Of a DNA stretch of 38,428 bases, positions 27,874 through 38,428 are shown in pieces. Origin of the DNA: Purshia tridentata (taxonomy: Eukaryota; Streptophyta; Magnoliopsida; Rosales; Rosaceae); assembly GCA_003254885.1 (NCBI GenBank), contig QANT01002857.1, positions 1-38,428 on the forward strand, read 5' to 3'. The notes under the pieces are model-generated. The model had not been told where the DNA came from, ran no database searches, and saw nothing but the letters and a program-made list of their open reading frames with translations. The position numbers and the translations under genes are program-made. Every line of letters starts with the position of its first letter. The first letter of the stretch is position 1.

Positions 27874-29290
27874 TCATGTGTTCACAAATCTGCAATTTTT
27901 CCTGACTTCTCCAGTGACAAAGCTGTCCTTATTAGTAATATTCCCCAATTTCACCATTGCATCTGAAAAGTGCTGGAAGAAAGCAACTGGGTCTGCTGCA
28001 TACTGCTTGACAAGTCCCTTGGTTTCAATGCCAAACATGCTTGAATACATTTCCTGGTCTGAGCTCAGCAGTCCCTCCCCTTTCAATAGTAAATAGTAGA
28101 AAGAATTGTCGAACAGGTTGGGAGTGACATAGTCCATGGCTGTTATGTTATTGTCCCCTCCACCAATTTGTGGGCAAGTGGATTTCAAGCTGCTGAGGTA
28201 TGACTCAGAAAGAGGGTTGTTTCCTGCAGTTGCTTCAAAGTCGCCACCATAAATTCTTGCTCGGACATTCTCACAGCGTGCCATGCCAATGGTGTGAGCC
28301 CCTGAATATTATTGTGCACAAAATGAACAATAGGAATCAATGCATCACTTACCAAAGCAAACCCTGAATAATGTTATGAGTAATTGAATATGACTTCCAT
28401 TAAGAGGAGCTAAAGTACCTGAAAGAGCTACCATATCTGTGACTGACAGGCCTTGGTAAAGAAACTTGGAAATGATAGATACAAGGCCCTCATTTGGAGT
28501 AGGAAGGTTAGTCTCTGCAAGTTCAGGACTAGCAGTTGTTGAATCCTTTCTTCCTAGAGGAACATCCCAATAAGGTCCACCAACCTGCAAAGTGAACAAT
28601 TAAATAAAACTTAATTTACATACACATCTGAGAGCTTCATAATATATGGTACTCATACTTAATACCATTATTAGTACCAGAATCACAGCATCTCTTGCTG
28701 CAATGGTGAGAATATCTGCACAAGAGACAATTCCAGGGCACTCTGATTCAAGCTTATTCTTTATCTTATCAACAATTCTGAAACCTTTTAAAGAGTTTAT
28801 GTTGGTGAAAGCTTTCTTCTCTCCTTTTAGTGTGATTGTGTCGTCTAGCAAAACTGACCCATCACAGCCCTGCGTCCATGATTCAAGAAACCAAATGTGA
28901 TTCTCTCAAATTTTATAAAATTCTACACTAGTGACTAGACTACAGCAGCAACTAAAAATTATAGCCAATTAAAAGAACTATCATATAGTCTTAACAAGCG
29001 TTGCAAGATGTGAAACAGTACTAAATAGTAACTGAGCAATGAATAAAATTGTGGACCTGAACAAAGCAGTCATGGAAATGCAAGCGGACTATCAAGGCGG
29101 CATTGCGAGGATCTTCAAGCACTGCACATTCCATTTCTTTCTTTACAATCTCGAACAAAGTGGGACATGCAGATGCATAGTAGTCCAGTGTTAGTACAGG
29201 GTCACTTGCATGTAAACTGGTGCTCAAAATGGAGAAAACTACAAGCATGAATTGCAGAGTGAAGGGTCCAGAACAAAGGGGAGGTCTCAT
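27874..29290 (-). CDS. PER11: Class III secretory peroxidase (peroxidase 11-like)
   Basis: Four minus-strand exons (29290-29057, 28869-28678, 28584-28419, 28301-27874) join in frame to 339 residues. This is the classic four-exon layout of class III peroxidases. A signal peptide (about 1-29) directs it to the secretory path and cell wall. Distal-site residues are Arg69 and His73 in RLHFHDCFVQGCDGSVLL. The proximal haem-ligand His200 is in MVALSGAHTIG. Cysteines for the conserved disulphides are present (ACP, HDC/GCD, ECPG, CADI, ARCEN, CRF). Motifs NINSLKGFRIVDKIK and GGPYWDVPLGRKDS and the end RKNCRFVNT closely resemble Arabidopsis peroxidase 11. It oxidises phenolics with H2O2 in wall cross-linking or lignification; the physiological substrate is unknown. 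A TATA box lies about 75 bases upstream. All key residues are intact. Confidence 0.96.
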
Positions 29291-29363
29291 TTTTGCTTGT
29301 TATGGTTTTCTTGTACAACTAAAAGTAAAGAGTGGGAGAGATTGGTGGGAGTGTGGGACAGTG

Positions 29364-29375
29364 AGATATATATAA
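29364..29375 (-). promoter_or_regulatory. TATA box of the peroxidase gene
   Basis: On the minus strand CTTATATATATC lies about 75-85 bases upstream of the peroxidase ATG (29290), which predicts a short leader of about 45 bases. The motif is strong and well placed. No transcript evidence is available here. Confidence 0.65.
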
Positions 29376-30244
29376 GTACAAGGTACATAGAATTTGGCTT
29401 GGCACTTTGAGTATTTTGATTGAAGTTTTCTGGAGTCAATAGAGGATGCAACTAATATTGCCTGGTTGGTGAGTATTCTCAAACCAGGAGAGTTCCCTAT
29501 TTGAAAGAGTTAAAAGACGTGTGCTTTTCCGTTGTATATTGCTTAAAAAGATTGCACCACCCACCAAACAGAAGCTAATAACAACTAAAGTTAACCTTGA
29601 GCCTTTAAACAAGCTTTAGTTTCTTCTATTTGGATCTCATCTAAAAGGAAACGAGACCCACTGATACCATCTTCAAGAAAAAGGGTCCTATTTCCTATAC
29701 ATTAATCCCTTGTTCAACAAAAAGTTAAAATCTGATAATTATATTTCTCTGATTGTGATTTGGTGTGGACTTAATTGGCTGGATGGTCCAATTATTGATT
29801 TCTTGTGGAAAACATGAACTTTCATTTTGTTTTCTTCAGGGCAGAACTTGTAGCCAAGTTGTACCCCATCCTTGTCACGTTTTCTTCACATACAAGAATG
29901 CATATTTCTCCCTCATTCCTGATTGCTTTCTTAAATGAATCGAGTCACGGTTATGTGAAGCGCAAGATTAGGGTCTGTGATTGAGTATGAGTTCATATCA
30001 AAGCCAATATCTGTAATTTTGTAATGGGAATTTGGGGTCCAAAGAAATTTTCTTAGAATCCATAACTAACATGTTGGCTTTCACAGCAGCAATTACTTCC
30101 AGACTACAAGCAGCAGCAAATGCACCTTTTAACCCAAAAACCACAGGATTGAGGCCAAAATTCAGTATTATTACACACAAAATAAAGCCAACAGTTTTCA
30201 AACATTCAAGTGCTGAACATTACATTGAACCCAAAAAAAACACC

Positions 30245-31048
30245 TCAGGTATACAGATCAGAATCAAAAGGATTATGACCCTTATCTTGGCGTAGAATTA
30301 CATAATCCCCACCACCATCTTTTATGCTCAAATCCAAATCATCCAAGGCAGGCAAAATCAAAGACCTGATTAGCGACAGCGCAGCACCACCAAACTCAGG
30401 CCATGTCACACAAAGCGTTGCCTTGATGTTCTTGCTTTGACACTGAGCCAACAGAGCCGCTGCCAACCCATCAACGACGCTCGCCGAAGGCAAATACTCC
30501 AAGTCCACGCCTTTCAACACCGACGGGGATTTCCTCGCCGACGTCGTTTCCAGCTTGAACGCCAACGCCTCGTCCCGCGAGAGCTTGCCCCGGAAGATTC
30601 GGCTATGAATCGAATCCAGAATCAGAACCCTTTGAGGAACGATTTGCTGGGCAATCAGCAATTTAGCCACGGCGTGGCATCTGTCGGCCGCGATGGGGCA
30701 CTGGAAGGAGACGAGGAGGGTTGTTGGGTTGTTGGGGTTGGTAAGGGAGTAGATGTTGCACGACTTGTCGTTGAGGGAGGGCTCGACGGAGTTTCCGGCG
30801 AAGGGACTCTCGGGGAGGACGAGGGTTCCGATTAGGGTTTTGGAGGAGACGCTGTGGAAGAGATAGATGGATGGGGAGGATATGGCGATGATGAGGAGAG
30901 AGGGGCGAAGAGGCGGCGAATCCGAGTGAAGCTTAGAAGAGAAGGAGAGGAAAGGAAAGGGAAGGGGTGGTGATGGAGGTGTGAAATTGTTCAGATCTTC
31001 CTGGAAGAACCGAGAAGGTGGCGGAATCTCTGTCAGTACATCTTCCAT
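30245..31048 (-). CDS. Proteasome assembly chaperone 1-like protein
   Basis: Single-exon ORF of 267 residues, with the ATG at 31048 (MEDVLTEIPPPSRFF). Triplets upstream stay open only through a TTG, so 31048 is the start. The first third is rich in Pro and Ser. The rest alternates beta-like strands (LLIIAISSPSIYLFHSV, RVLILDSIHSRIFRGK) and helices, and contains LEYLPSASVVDGLAAALLAQCQ and LCVTWPEFGG. I recognise this as the plant conserved family annotated as proteasome assembly chaperone 1 (PAC1/PSMG1), which would help build the 20S alpha ring with PAC2. The family call rests on memory of these motifs and is less sure than the other genes. The region downstream to about 29950 is probably its 3' untranslated region. 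Confidence 0.75.
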   Translation of the reverse strand: MEDVLTEIPPPSRFFQEDLNNFTPPSPPLPFPFLSFSSKLHSDSPPLRPSLLIIAISSPSIYLFHSVSSKTLIGTLVLPESPFAGNSVEPSLNDKSCNIYSLTNPNNPTTLLVSFQCPIAADRCHAVAKLLIAQQIVPQRVLILDSIHSRIFRGKLSRDEALAFKLETTSARKSPSVLKGVDLEYLPSASVVDGLAAALLAQCQSKNIKATLCVTWPEFGGAALSLIRSLILPALDDLDLSIKDGGGDYVILRQDKGHNPFDSDLYT

Positions 31049-31159
31049 TGCTTCTGTGAGTTCTGACAATTGTCAAATTTTCAGAAACCCTAACAAACGA
31101 AACGAGAAAAGAGATACCGACGTCAGGTTTTGTAGAACCCAAGTTCTCCCAAGTTCACA

Positions 31160-32760
31160 ACTTAAGGTTACTTGAAGGATGATACATTACCGGCCAAAAA
31201 ATTAAAAAAAAAACGCTTAAACTAACTTTTAAATCTTTACTATTATAAAGTTATTATAAAGTTAAGAAACACAGGTTTCATCAAATTTTAAATTATTTAA
31301 ATAATTTTTAACTTGATTAAAGATTTAATCAATCTAATAAAGTTAAAAGTACAAATATAAAATTAAATTATTAAAAAAATAAAATAAAAATACTTTACTA
31401 CCTTATTAGATAGAAAGAAGAGTTATAAAATTTTTAAATTTTTTTAAAATAATTACTTAAATGATAAATAATATTAAATAATTTAAAAAATTTATAATTA
31501 AAAAACTTTATCTGCATGTGCTTTAGCACGTGTCAAAAATTTAGTTTTAATAACTCAAATAAATTTTTTATTAATCAACCATCCTCTATGAAATTTGAGT
31601 AAAATAACTTCATTTTAAATATTGCATAATTTTAAATCCGTTCAATATATAATCTGGTAATTTAGGATTATGCATAGTCTCTTAGAATTAGTTTTTTTTT
31701 AAGTAGTAATGCTAGACATCCCAGTTTTTTTTACAACTTTTCTTTTACACTTTTATGAGATTCATACAATTTTTTTTTTGGCCGAGAATATGAAATTCAT
31801 ACATTAAACACTAAAAAATTAAAAATTAAAAATTTTTTTTTTAAAAAACTTTATCCAATAATTTTATCCAACCTTTTAAAGTATAGCATTATTATTTTTT
31901 TAATTAAACCAAAGAATTAGGTCAGTAATTTCAAATTTGAACATATTTGATCATATAGAAACCAAAGCCATGACAAGATAAAAGAATGAAAAATTACGGA
32001 GATTAAGAAACATGCCAAGATGGCCTAGACCACCAATGAAAAACTAAAATAAAAAATAAAAAATTGCTCAACCATGGGGACTAAAGAAGAGAAATGATCC
32101 AATGCATTCACAAAACCTTACAGCTGCGATGAAAAGTGTACAATTATTACAGTTCCAATCACATATTGACTTCTGTGCAATAGTGATCAATCATGAGCTA
32201 GCAGACTAAAATTCATGGCAGTGAGAGTTGTATGAATGGGTCAACAGCAAAGTCAGGAATCAAACTTGTCTGCCTTTGCTATTCTGTTCTTTCAACCTGC
32301 TTCCATATCTATCTGGGTTTTAACATACAATCATCCCTTCAATCACGACGCAGTGTGCTTTGACCAAAATCTTTCACTACCAAATACATCAAATGTGTAA
32401 TGTAAGATGTTCCTCATCTGCAGGACGAATCACATGAAACAACTTTTCTCAGTCTATCTAACTATCAAGGGAAATAAAGAATACATTGCATTTCAGGAGT
32501 CCCATTTATTTTTGTGGTCCCTTGATCATGTATATGACCTATCATACTAAAATTCTGAAACAACAGCCTCAATTTTTATAATACAAGAAAAAGACAATCA
32601 TGGTGACTCCAGTTGAAACCACACCTTGTGGCCTGAGCTTATTCTACATAAAATGCAATTTGAGAATGTAGTTTCTTTCTGAGGGAATCCCAATGGCTAC
32701 CCAAAAATTTAAGAGCACCTTTGCTTGAGGGTTACATTGTGGCTGTAAATTATGTTTCCT
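31160..32760. other. AT-rich intergenic region and LOH 3' flank
   Basis: 31160-31900 is very AT-rich with no gene. It contains a candidate short-TIR element at 31703-31895. 32000-32760 is less AT-rich and probably holds the LOH 3' untranslated region (sense minus). No reading frame of note was found. Confidence 0.5.
31703..31895. mobile_element. Possible short-TIR MITE remnant
   Basis: GTAGTAATGCTAGAC at 31703-31717 is matched in inverted orientation by GTATAGCATTATTAT at 31881-31895 (12 of 15 positions), both flanked by T runs. It is small, noncoding and AT-rich. No convincing target-site duplication can be told apart from the T runs, so this is tentative. Confidence 0.3.
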
Positions 32761-32762
32761 GG

Positions 32763-35700
32763 TCAATCTTCATGGTCATCTTCACCTTCAGAATCTGCAT
32801 AAAAAAAATGGTAGAGCAACATTGCATCATTTGCCAAATGCATGTATACAGCATTCCAACACCTCATAATCACATTTAAGAGGAAGAAAAGACAACAGTT
32901 CACTGTAGTGACCCCTGCATGAGTCGATTCATCATAGTATCACTGTATTAGTGACCTAACCAACACTGCTGCCCCCGTCACCAAAATAAAATAGTAGCAA
33001 AAAATATTAGCCCAATGTAGTGCCCCTTCAGAAAGTGCAATCAAGTAAGGTTGCAAATATCTCACCTAAAATAAGCAATAATCATTCATGCATCATTATC
33101 ATCTATCCATATAAATACCATTGATATCATTGATTAGTTCTCAAATCCCTCAATATTTTTTCCCAATTCCATTGAAAATTAATTTTTGTTTCAAATTATC
33201 CCATGATGCAATTATGTGCATATGTAGCTTAAAAAACCATCTACGAAACATGATTTTCACTCACCTGACCGAACATCATCACTAAGCTGGCCTCTTGCTT
33301 GGATTTGTTTAACAAGCATCCGATAAATCAACACCCACCAGAAAATGTGAAGAACAAGCAAGCAGAATAGAAGAGTATTGAACACATAGTAATAAATTGG
33401 TCCCTCTACAGCATGCTTTTCCTTGTCCAATGTCAGGATAACTTCATAGCTGCCAGAAAGAGAAGCAAGCTAAAATGAAAACAAGATAGACAGACAGATA
33501 ATTGAGTTTAAAGCATAAATGCAATAGTTCATCTCAATTATATGTTCTTTTAAAATTTATATGAAGTGCTGTATAGCAATATATATTTGTCTCTATCTAA
33601 AGGAAATAAAAATGAAATATGATTTGTCACCCTTAAAATTTTTCTTCTACACACTAACTTCACAAAACTGTTGTTTCTATTTGAAGAAATTATGCATGGG
33701 ACATTTCTAGAGCAACATTTCTGAAGTTTGACCTCACTATTAAATTAGAAACAACATCCGGGAGACCAGTGTGGCTGTAACACTATCAAGGTATGTTCTT
33801 CCATCAAGAATTTGGAAGATGGAATATTCCTTTTATATTCACCTGGATCAACTAATTTATGACCCTGTAAGAAAAACATATCTAAAGGAGCTACTGAAAA
33901 TCAGACAAGTTTAATATTGTGGCGGAAACTTAGACGAACCTTGTACTCCAAAGGATCCAGAATGGATAGTAAATGAGACGCAGTATGATCCAAGACACGA
34001 CAAAAAGAATAAATGCAATGCTAGCAGTTGTTTCAGCACCACGGTATTTGGACATCTTCCCTACCTCCAGAAACACATCACTAGCATCATGAAGAGCTAA
34101 AACAACTGAACCTACACGGGCAAATCTGCAAGAAACAAATAAGAAAAGAAATAATTAAATAAAATTTATTGTATATAGCATTGTATTTTTTCTATTTTCC
34201 TAAATGTTTTAAACCATGATATTCAGAACCCTAGTATACATAGTTTTTTTATAATGTAGTAGGGGGATGAAACACCTAGTAAGTTATGACTCTAAATAAG
34301 CCCACTTCCATACCTTTTGTAGGTTGTAGTATTCTTGCTTCCTTGGTTTTGTGAGTAAAAGAACATGAGAAAGCTACAAACTCACTCCATCAGAACATAC
34401 CTGAAAATGTAAGACAGCACAATGAGAATGACAGTTGCTACATGATGGCTCATGGACACCCCAAAGTCGGAACGCCTTGTTTCCCAGAAAATCAAAGCAA
34501 ATATGGAGTATGTGTAAAATCCAGCAGCATACATATACAATCCCTTCAATTTCAACCTGAAATTCATAAGTAGTCATTTTATTGACTTTGATAAAGCTCA
34601 GATTTTGATATTATTCAAAATTTGATTCAGTACAATAGTTTCAATTCCATCACATGTGGATACCTTAAGAAAACACAAATGTGACATAATTTTAATTTAA
34701 AAAATAAATCTTACTTTATTTTCTGGTCAGGCCAGACCTGATCTCCTGGCCCTACCCAGAAGTATTTTGTATTAGTAAACCAAGGCTCATCATAAGTTAC
34801 AGAAAGAGCCAGAAACTCTGCAGAAAGAAAATATATGCACTTCCATGCCGACTCCTTGAATTTTCTAATCTTCTTCCTTTGTTCATTGCTTTGTAAATCC
34901 AGCATATGATGCCCCTTTCCAAAAATTAACCGTCTCCCCAATTTCTGCAATATGCAATTCCAATTTAGACTGACCTAATATAGATCTTAAGAGAAAGAAA
35001 AGTGGTCACATTCCGATTTCTTGATTAAGAATATATATATCGTTATAGTAGGAGATAAAAATTAATAAAATAAATATAAGTCTAAATGAAAAGAACAGGA
35101 AAATGAAGCTACCCTAGCCTAAACTAGAAAAATTAAGCTTGGAGATTGGGCAGTGTATATTGTATTGCTTAGTTCTCCATAATTGGCTCATTCTACTCAC
35201 AGACCTGAGTGTTACCTATCTTATATAACATTCTCCTGGGAAAGTCAGCTCTATATTTTTCCATAGTCTGCACAGTATGTCAATATATTGACTATGACCT
35301 TTAGGGCCATCTTCTAGGATACAGTTTAGCTGGGGGAAAAAATAAAGCTCCTTTCAAACATAATCAGTATGTACCATTGCAACATAACTAGAGGAAATAT
35401 TGGAGAAAAGAAGGTGATCCTCCTAACAATGATCTTACATTGACAATCAACACTGACATCCTTTAGCTTATTGTGCTGGCCATGTAATCTAATTGGCCAT
35501 ATTCAGGAAGAGGATGAAGTACTACCCGTGGTTTAAATTGCTCGTTGGACACCAAAACATTTACACTAATACAGAAAGCCAAAGCCTTTAATTTATCAAG
35601 AATTCCCTTATTAACCTTAAAAAGTAGAAAGATACAAGAGCCACATAGAATTTCAATAGAGAAAAGCTTCCACTAGAAGATAAGAATAAACCACTCTGCT

Positions 35701-36688
35701 CTATCCATTCTCCTCAAAAAAATTAGCTCGTCCCCTTTCTATATGCAGTTACCAATTTACATAAAAATTGTTCAACCATTGTCATCTTCAATAACAAGCA
35801 GCTATACACTCGCTAAAGGTGTGGTATTAAAACTAACACAATGATGTATAAATTAAGAACCATGTAAAGACTTCTGCAAGCTTTAAAATTAAATCACATG
35901 GAAATTATATAATTCAAAAAAGGCAGGCATAATTTTGACACAATCAAGCTATGTATGCATATTGAAAAGAACTTAGTGGACTACATAGATTTAGCTGACA
36001 GAAATTTGCCATGTATAAAACAAGTTGTTCTCTTGGTCATTCTATAATTCATCAATAACATACAAGAAGAAACAGAAATAAGATTTTAAAAAAAAGTATA
36101 CGAAAGACAGGTCAGCAAACATTGAATCTCAGAGACAAGCGGATTTCAATAACAGCATGAAACCATAACCCGTAGACAAGTAAAAGCTCCTCAAAAACTT
36201 CATAAATAAAATGTTAACCAATTTGATATCCAATAACCAAGTATGCATATCAAAGTAATACAAAACCAAACACACCCCATCAAACCATAACCGGTAGAAA
36301 AGTAAAAGCTCTTCAAAAACTTCATAAAATATTAAAATATAAAGTTGACCAATTTGATATCCAATAACTAAGTAATGCATATCAAAGTAATAAAAAACCA
36401 AACACATCCCATCATTTAAAAGTGCATTCCTAATACGGGTCAATACACATAATTTTAAAATACATCATTAACGATCTAATCATTTGAATGAACAAAATTC
36501 ACAAAAGAGAGCTACTCCAATCAAATTTGTATCGATGTACAGCACAGTACCTCAAAGATGAATTTGTCAAGAAAAAATCGAACAGTGGGGAAGCAAAGAA
36601 CAAAGAAAGGAAGAACTGTGAAATCTTCATATGCGGGGTACGCTTCTTGCTCCCAGTCGATTGTCCTCAAGTATTCAGTCAAACCCAT
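32763..36688 (-). CDS. LOH1: Ceramide synthase, LAG1 homologue (TLC domain)
   Basis: Six minus-strand exons (36688-36551, 34944-34715, 34556-34401, 34125-33940, 33449-33265, 32794-32763) join in frame to 308 residues, the length of Arabidopsis LOH1 and LOH3. It acylates sphingoid bases with acyl-CoA to make ceramides in the ER membrane. The start [18 protein letters not shown] is typical of the LOH1/LOH3 class. FKESAWKC opens the TLC domain (about 75-290), which has several membrane helices. Catalytic-type residues are His160-His161 (SMSHHVAT) and His187-Asp188...Asp191 in [19 protein letters not shown], the Lag1 motif. The C-terminus is an acidic, serine-bearing tail ([12 protein letters not shown]), likely a CK2-type phosphorylation site. 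LOH genes and the tomato Asc-1 relative confer tolerance to sphinganine-analogue toxins. LOH1 versus LOH3 is not resolved. Confidence 0.96.
36156..36409 (-). repeat. Tandem duplication in LOH intron 1
   Basis: Copy 1 (36156-36277, 122 bp) and copy 2 (36278-36409, 132 bp) both run from CAT(G/C)AAACCATAACC(C/G)GTAGA through ACCAATTTGATATCCAATAAC to AAACACA(C/T)CCCAT. They differ by a roughly 10-bp insertion and a few substitutions. They lie in the 1.6-kb first intron of the ceramide synthase gene. Confidence 0.9.
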
Positions 36689-37110
36689 CTCCGATTTTAG
36701 TTCCTCTGATCCAAACTTTTCCGGTAAACAAACAAGTCGCTAGCTTTGGATCAGATGGAGAAGCAGAGGCATTCAGCTCTGGTATCTCTCTCTCGCGCCT
36801 CGTTATTCTAAAAAGGGTTCTAACATTGAGGCAGTAATACTATAAGACTTATGTTTAGGAGGTGATCAGTCCGAGAGCAACTAAGAATTTTTTAATTGGA
36901 TGGTGACGTTTTTATAATCACCCTTGGTTTCCTTTGATTCTCTGGGTTTCCACTGTATTTTTCTTTATTGACGAAGTTGCCCTTTTTGGCTCGTGGGCAG
37001 CAGTGGACTGGAATCTCTACCCATCTCATGTTCTACCATCCCATGTGATCCTGACGAGCTGGAGACCACTTGCTTAGGAGCCACGTGGCAGTGTGCTGAG
37101 TTGGCCTACC
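36689..37110 (-). promoter_or_regulatory. LOH 5' leader and promoter with perfect G-box
   Basis: The stretch upstream of the LOH ATG is CT-rich on the sense strand near 36690-36830, consistent with a leader. A palindromic CCACGTGG at 37081-37088 lies about 0.4 kb upstream of the ATG. This is a perfect G-box for bZIP or bHLH factors. No clear TATA box was assigned. Confidence 0.5.
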
Positions 37111-37426
37111 CAGTTTATGACATGTCATTTTAGGACCTTTTGTGATTTTGTAAGCTAGAATTTAATGTGGTTCGGATAAAATGAGTTGAACAAAAGTTTC
37201 CTTTATGAGCGGGAATTCTTAATGGATTGCATATGCCTGAAACTTGAAAGCGATTTATAGGCTTATAGCAATTTAATGTTCATTCTCTTTTTCTTAATAA
37301 TAGATTGCAGTTTATTAATTACATGGGGTACCACAAAACTATTGGACTATTTTTTCTTCTTAATGAGGACTCAGGTGATCATGAATTCATGATTCATGGG
37401 GTTTTCAAATATTTTTATCATTGACT

Positions 37427-37960
37427 TTTTATTTTGGCCAAAGTCCACTTTTGGTCCTTGTATTTTAACAAAAATTTTATTTTGGTCCTGTTCTTTTAAT
37501 TTTGAAAATTTCAGTCCTGTACTTTTATTAAGTTTGCAATTAAGTCCAAATCATTAATTAGGTTTAAATTATTGGTGAAATATAATGAAACATAGATATT
37601 TTAAACAACGTATGAGTGGAATTAATCTCACTAGGTGACTTTGCCCAATCACGTTTGGACATATGTATTTTTTTCTTAATTATTTAAATTTTTGTCTTTT
37701 CTTTCATTCTTAATTATATTTTATTTAAATTTAAAATTTTTTTAGACCATATTAATCATGAAATGTCTAAAATATTCATTTATATATGTTGTCATATTAT
37801 ATTAATTTATGTCTAAAAAATAAACTAAATTAACATTTTGGACCTAATTGCAAATTTGATGAAAATACAAGACTGAAATTTTCAAAATTGAAAGAACAGG
37901 ACCAAAGTAAAATTTTGGTTAAAGTACAAGGACTAAAAATGTAGTTTGGCCTTTTATTTT
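37427..37960. mobile_element. Mutator-like MITE with 115-bp TIRs and 9-bp TSD
   Basis: The element spans 37436-37951 (516 bp). The left terminal inverted repeat is 37436-37550 and the right is 37837-37951. Both are 115 bp and start GGCCAAA. They run through TTTTGGTCC / AGTCCTTGTA and TTTGAAAATTTCAGTC to a GTCCAAA end, with about 85 percent identity by eye. The perfect 9-bp duplication TTTTATTTT flanks it at 37427-37435 and 37952-37960. Long TIRs with a 9-bp TSD define Mutator-like elements. The internal 286 bp is AT-rich with no transposase, so it is non-autonomous. It sits about 0.75 kb upstream of the LOH start. Confidence 0.92.
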
Positions 37961-38428
37961 TGGATTGAAACAGAGAGAAAGGGAGGTTGGCAGGTTGAAC
38001 CGCTATCGACAGGGATGACGCCGACGAATGGCGGGGTATGGACTTGGAGTGGGGGAAGGTGGTGAAGGGTGGTTTTGTTATTTTGGGAATTAGTGGGGCT
38101 ATTATGGTCATTTGAATTAAGGTTTAGAATTGTAATTTAATAAATTAAAGAAAGAGATATATAAGGAGAGGAAAAATAATGTGTATATAGCAAGGAGTTA
38201 AATTTCAGTTCTGTGAAAATTTTCGATGTAAGTTTCGACAAAAATTTCGACAAAATTTCGATTTCGCTAGAGTTTTTGAGAGAAATGACGGAAATTACTA
38301 TTAAAATACGGAAATTTTAAATAAAACTTTACTATATGTTTATTTAACATATAATTTACTATATTGATAAAAAAATATTGAAGAAACCAAATTTTATAAT
38401 AGGTTTCATATGTTGAGGTGATTATAAT
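37961..38428. other. Unassigned sequence at the window end
   Basis: 37980-38110 is a G-rich patch amid AT-rich DNA, without a recognisable protein. From about 38210 there are short repeats of TTTCGACAAAA/TTTCGAT, then AT-rich DNA to the edge. It could be an edge of a repeat or the far promoter of a gene beyond the window. I cannot assign it. Confidence 0.4.

Noticed and set aside
29998..30295. Small frames on both strands after the PAC1-like stop
   Set aside because: Most likely 3' untranslated sequence; no family match and no splice to neighbouring exons.
30437..30835. 132-codon plus-strand frame opposite the PAC1-like gene
   Set aside because: Arginine- and glycine-rich antisense by-product of a coding exon; the minus strand has the coherent protein.
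37830..38111. 93-codon minus-strand frame
   Set aside because: A large part of it is the MITE inverted repeat; no protein features.

Overview
The window is a stretch of plant nuclear DNA, most likely from a eudicot. The evidence is AT-rich intergenic DNA, short GT-AG introns, and proteins that read as close orthologues of Arabidopsis families. Species cannot be fixed from sequence alone. No tRNA, rRNA, CRISPR array or bacterial-style operon was seen.

I rebuilt seven protein-coding genes by following splice sites and reading frame. On the plus strand are (1) S-adenosylmethionine decarboxylase, SAMDC, about 2.9-5.5 kb, with a complete set of regulatory upstream ORFs in a spliced leader, and (2) an NSP-interacting-kinase-type LRR receptor kinase, NIK, 11.8-14.9 kb, with 11 exons. 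All later genes lie on the minus strand: (3) an F-box/LRR/FBD protein, 15.6-17.1 kb; (4) a triphosphate tunnel metalloenzyme of the TTM1/TTM2 type (uridine-kinase-like P-loop + CYTH + coiled coil + C-terminal membrane anchor), 19.1-23.3 kb; (5) a class III peroxidase most like Arabidopsis peroxidase 11, 27.9-29.3 kb; (6) a single-exon gene resembling proteasome assembly chaperone 1, 30.2-31.0 kb; (7) a LAG1-homologue ceramide synthase, LOH, 32.8-36.7 kb. All seven reading frames look intact.

The rest is intergenic: 1-2.9 kb, 5.9-11.5 kb, 18-19 kb, 25-27.8 kb, 31.2-32.7 kb and 36.9-38.4 kb. These hold promoters, small duplications, simple repeats and short non-autonomous transposons. The clearest is a 516-bp Mutator-like MITE at 37436-37951 with 115-bp terminal inverted repeats and a perfect 9-bp target-site duplication.

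The genes do not form a pathway. They are independent housekeeping and stress genes: polyamine synthesis, receptor kinase signalling, protein turnover, phosphate hydrolysis, cell-wall peroxidase, proteasome assembly and sphingolipid synthesis. I found no convincing undescribed system. The points most worth a second look are the three-uORF relay and its intron in the SAMDC leader, the homopolymer beside a TTM donor splice site, and the mobile-element and duplication remnants.
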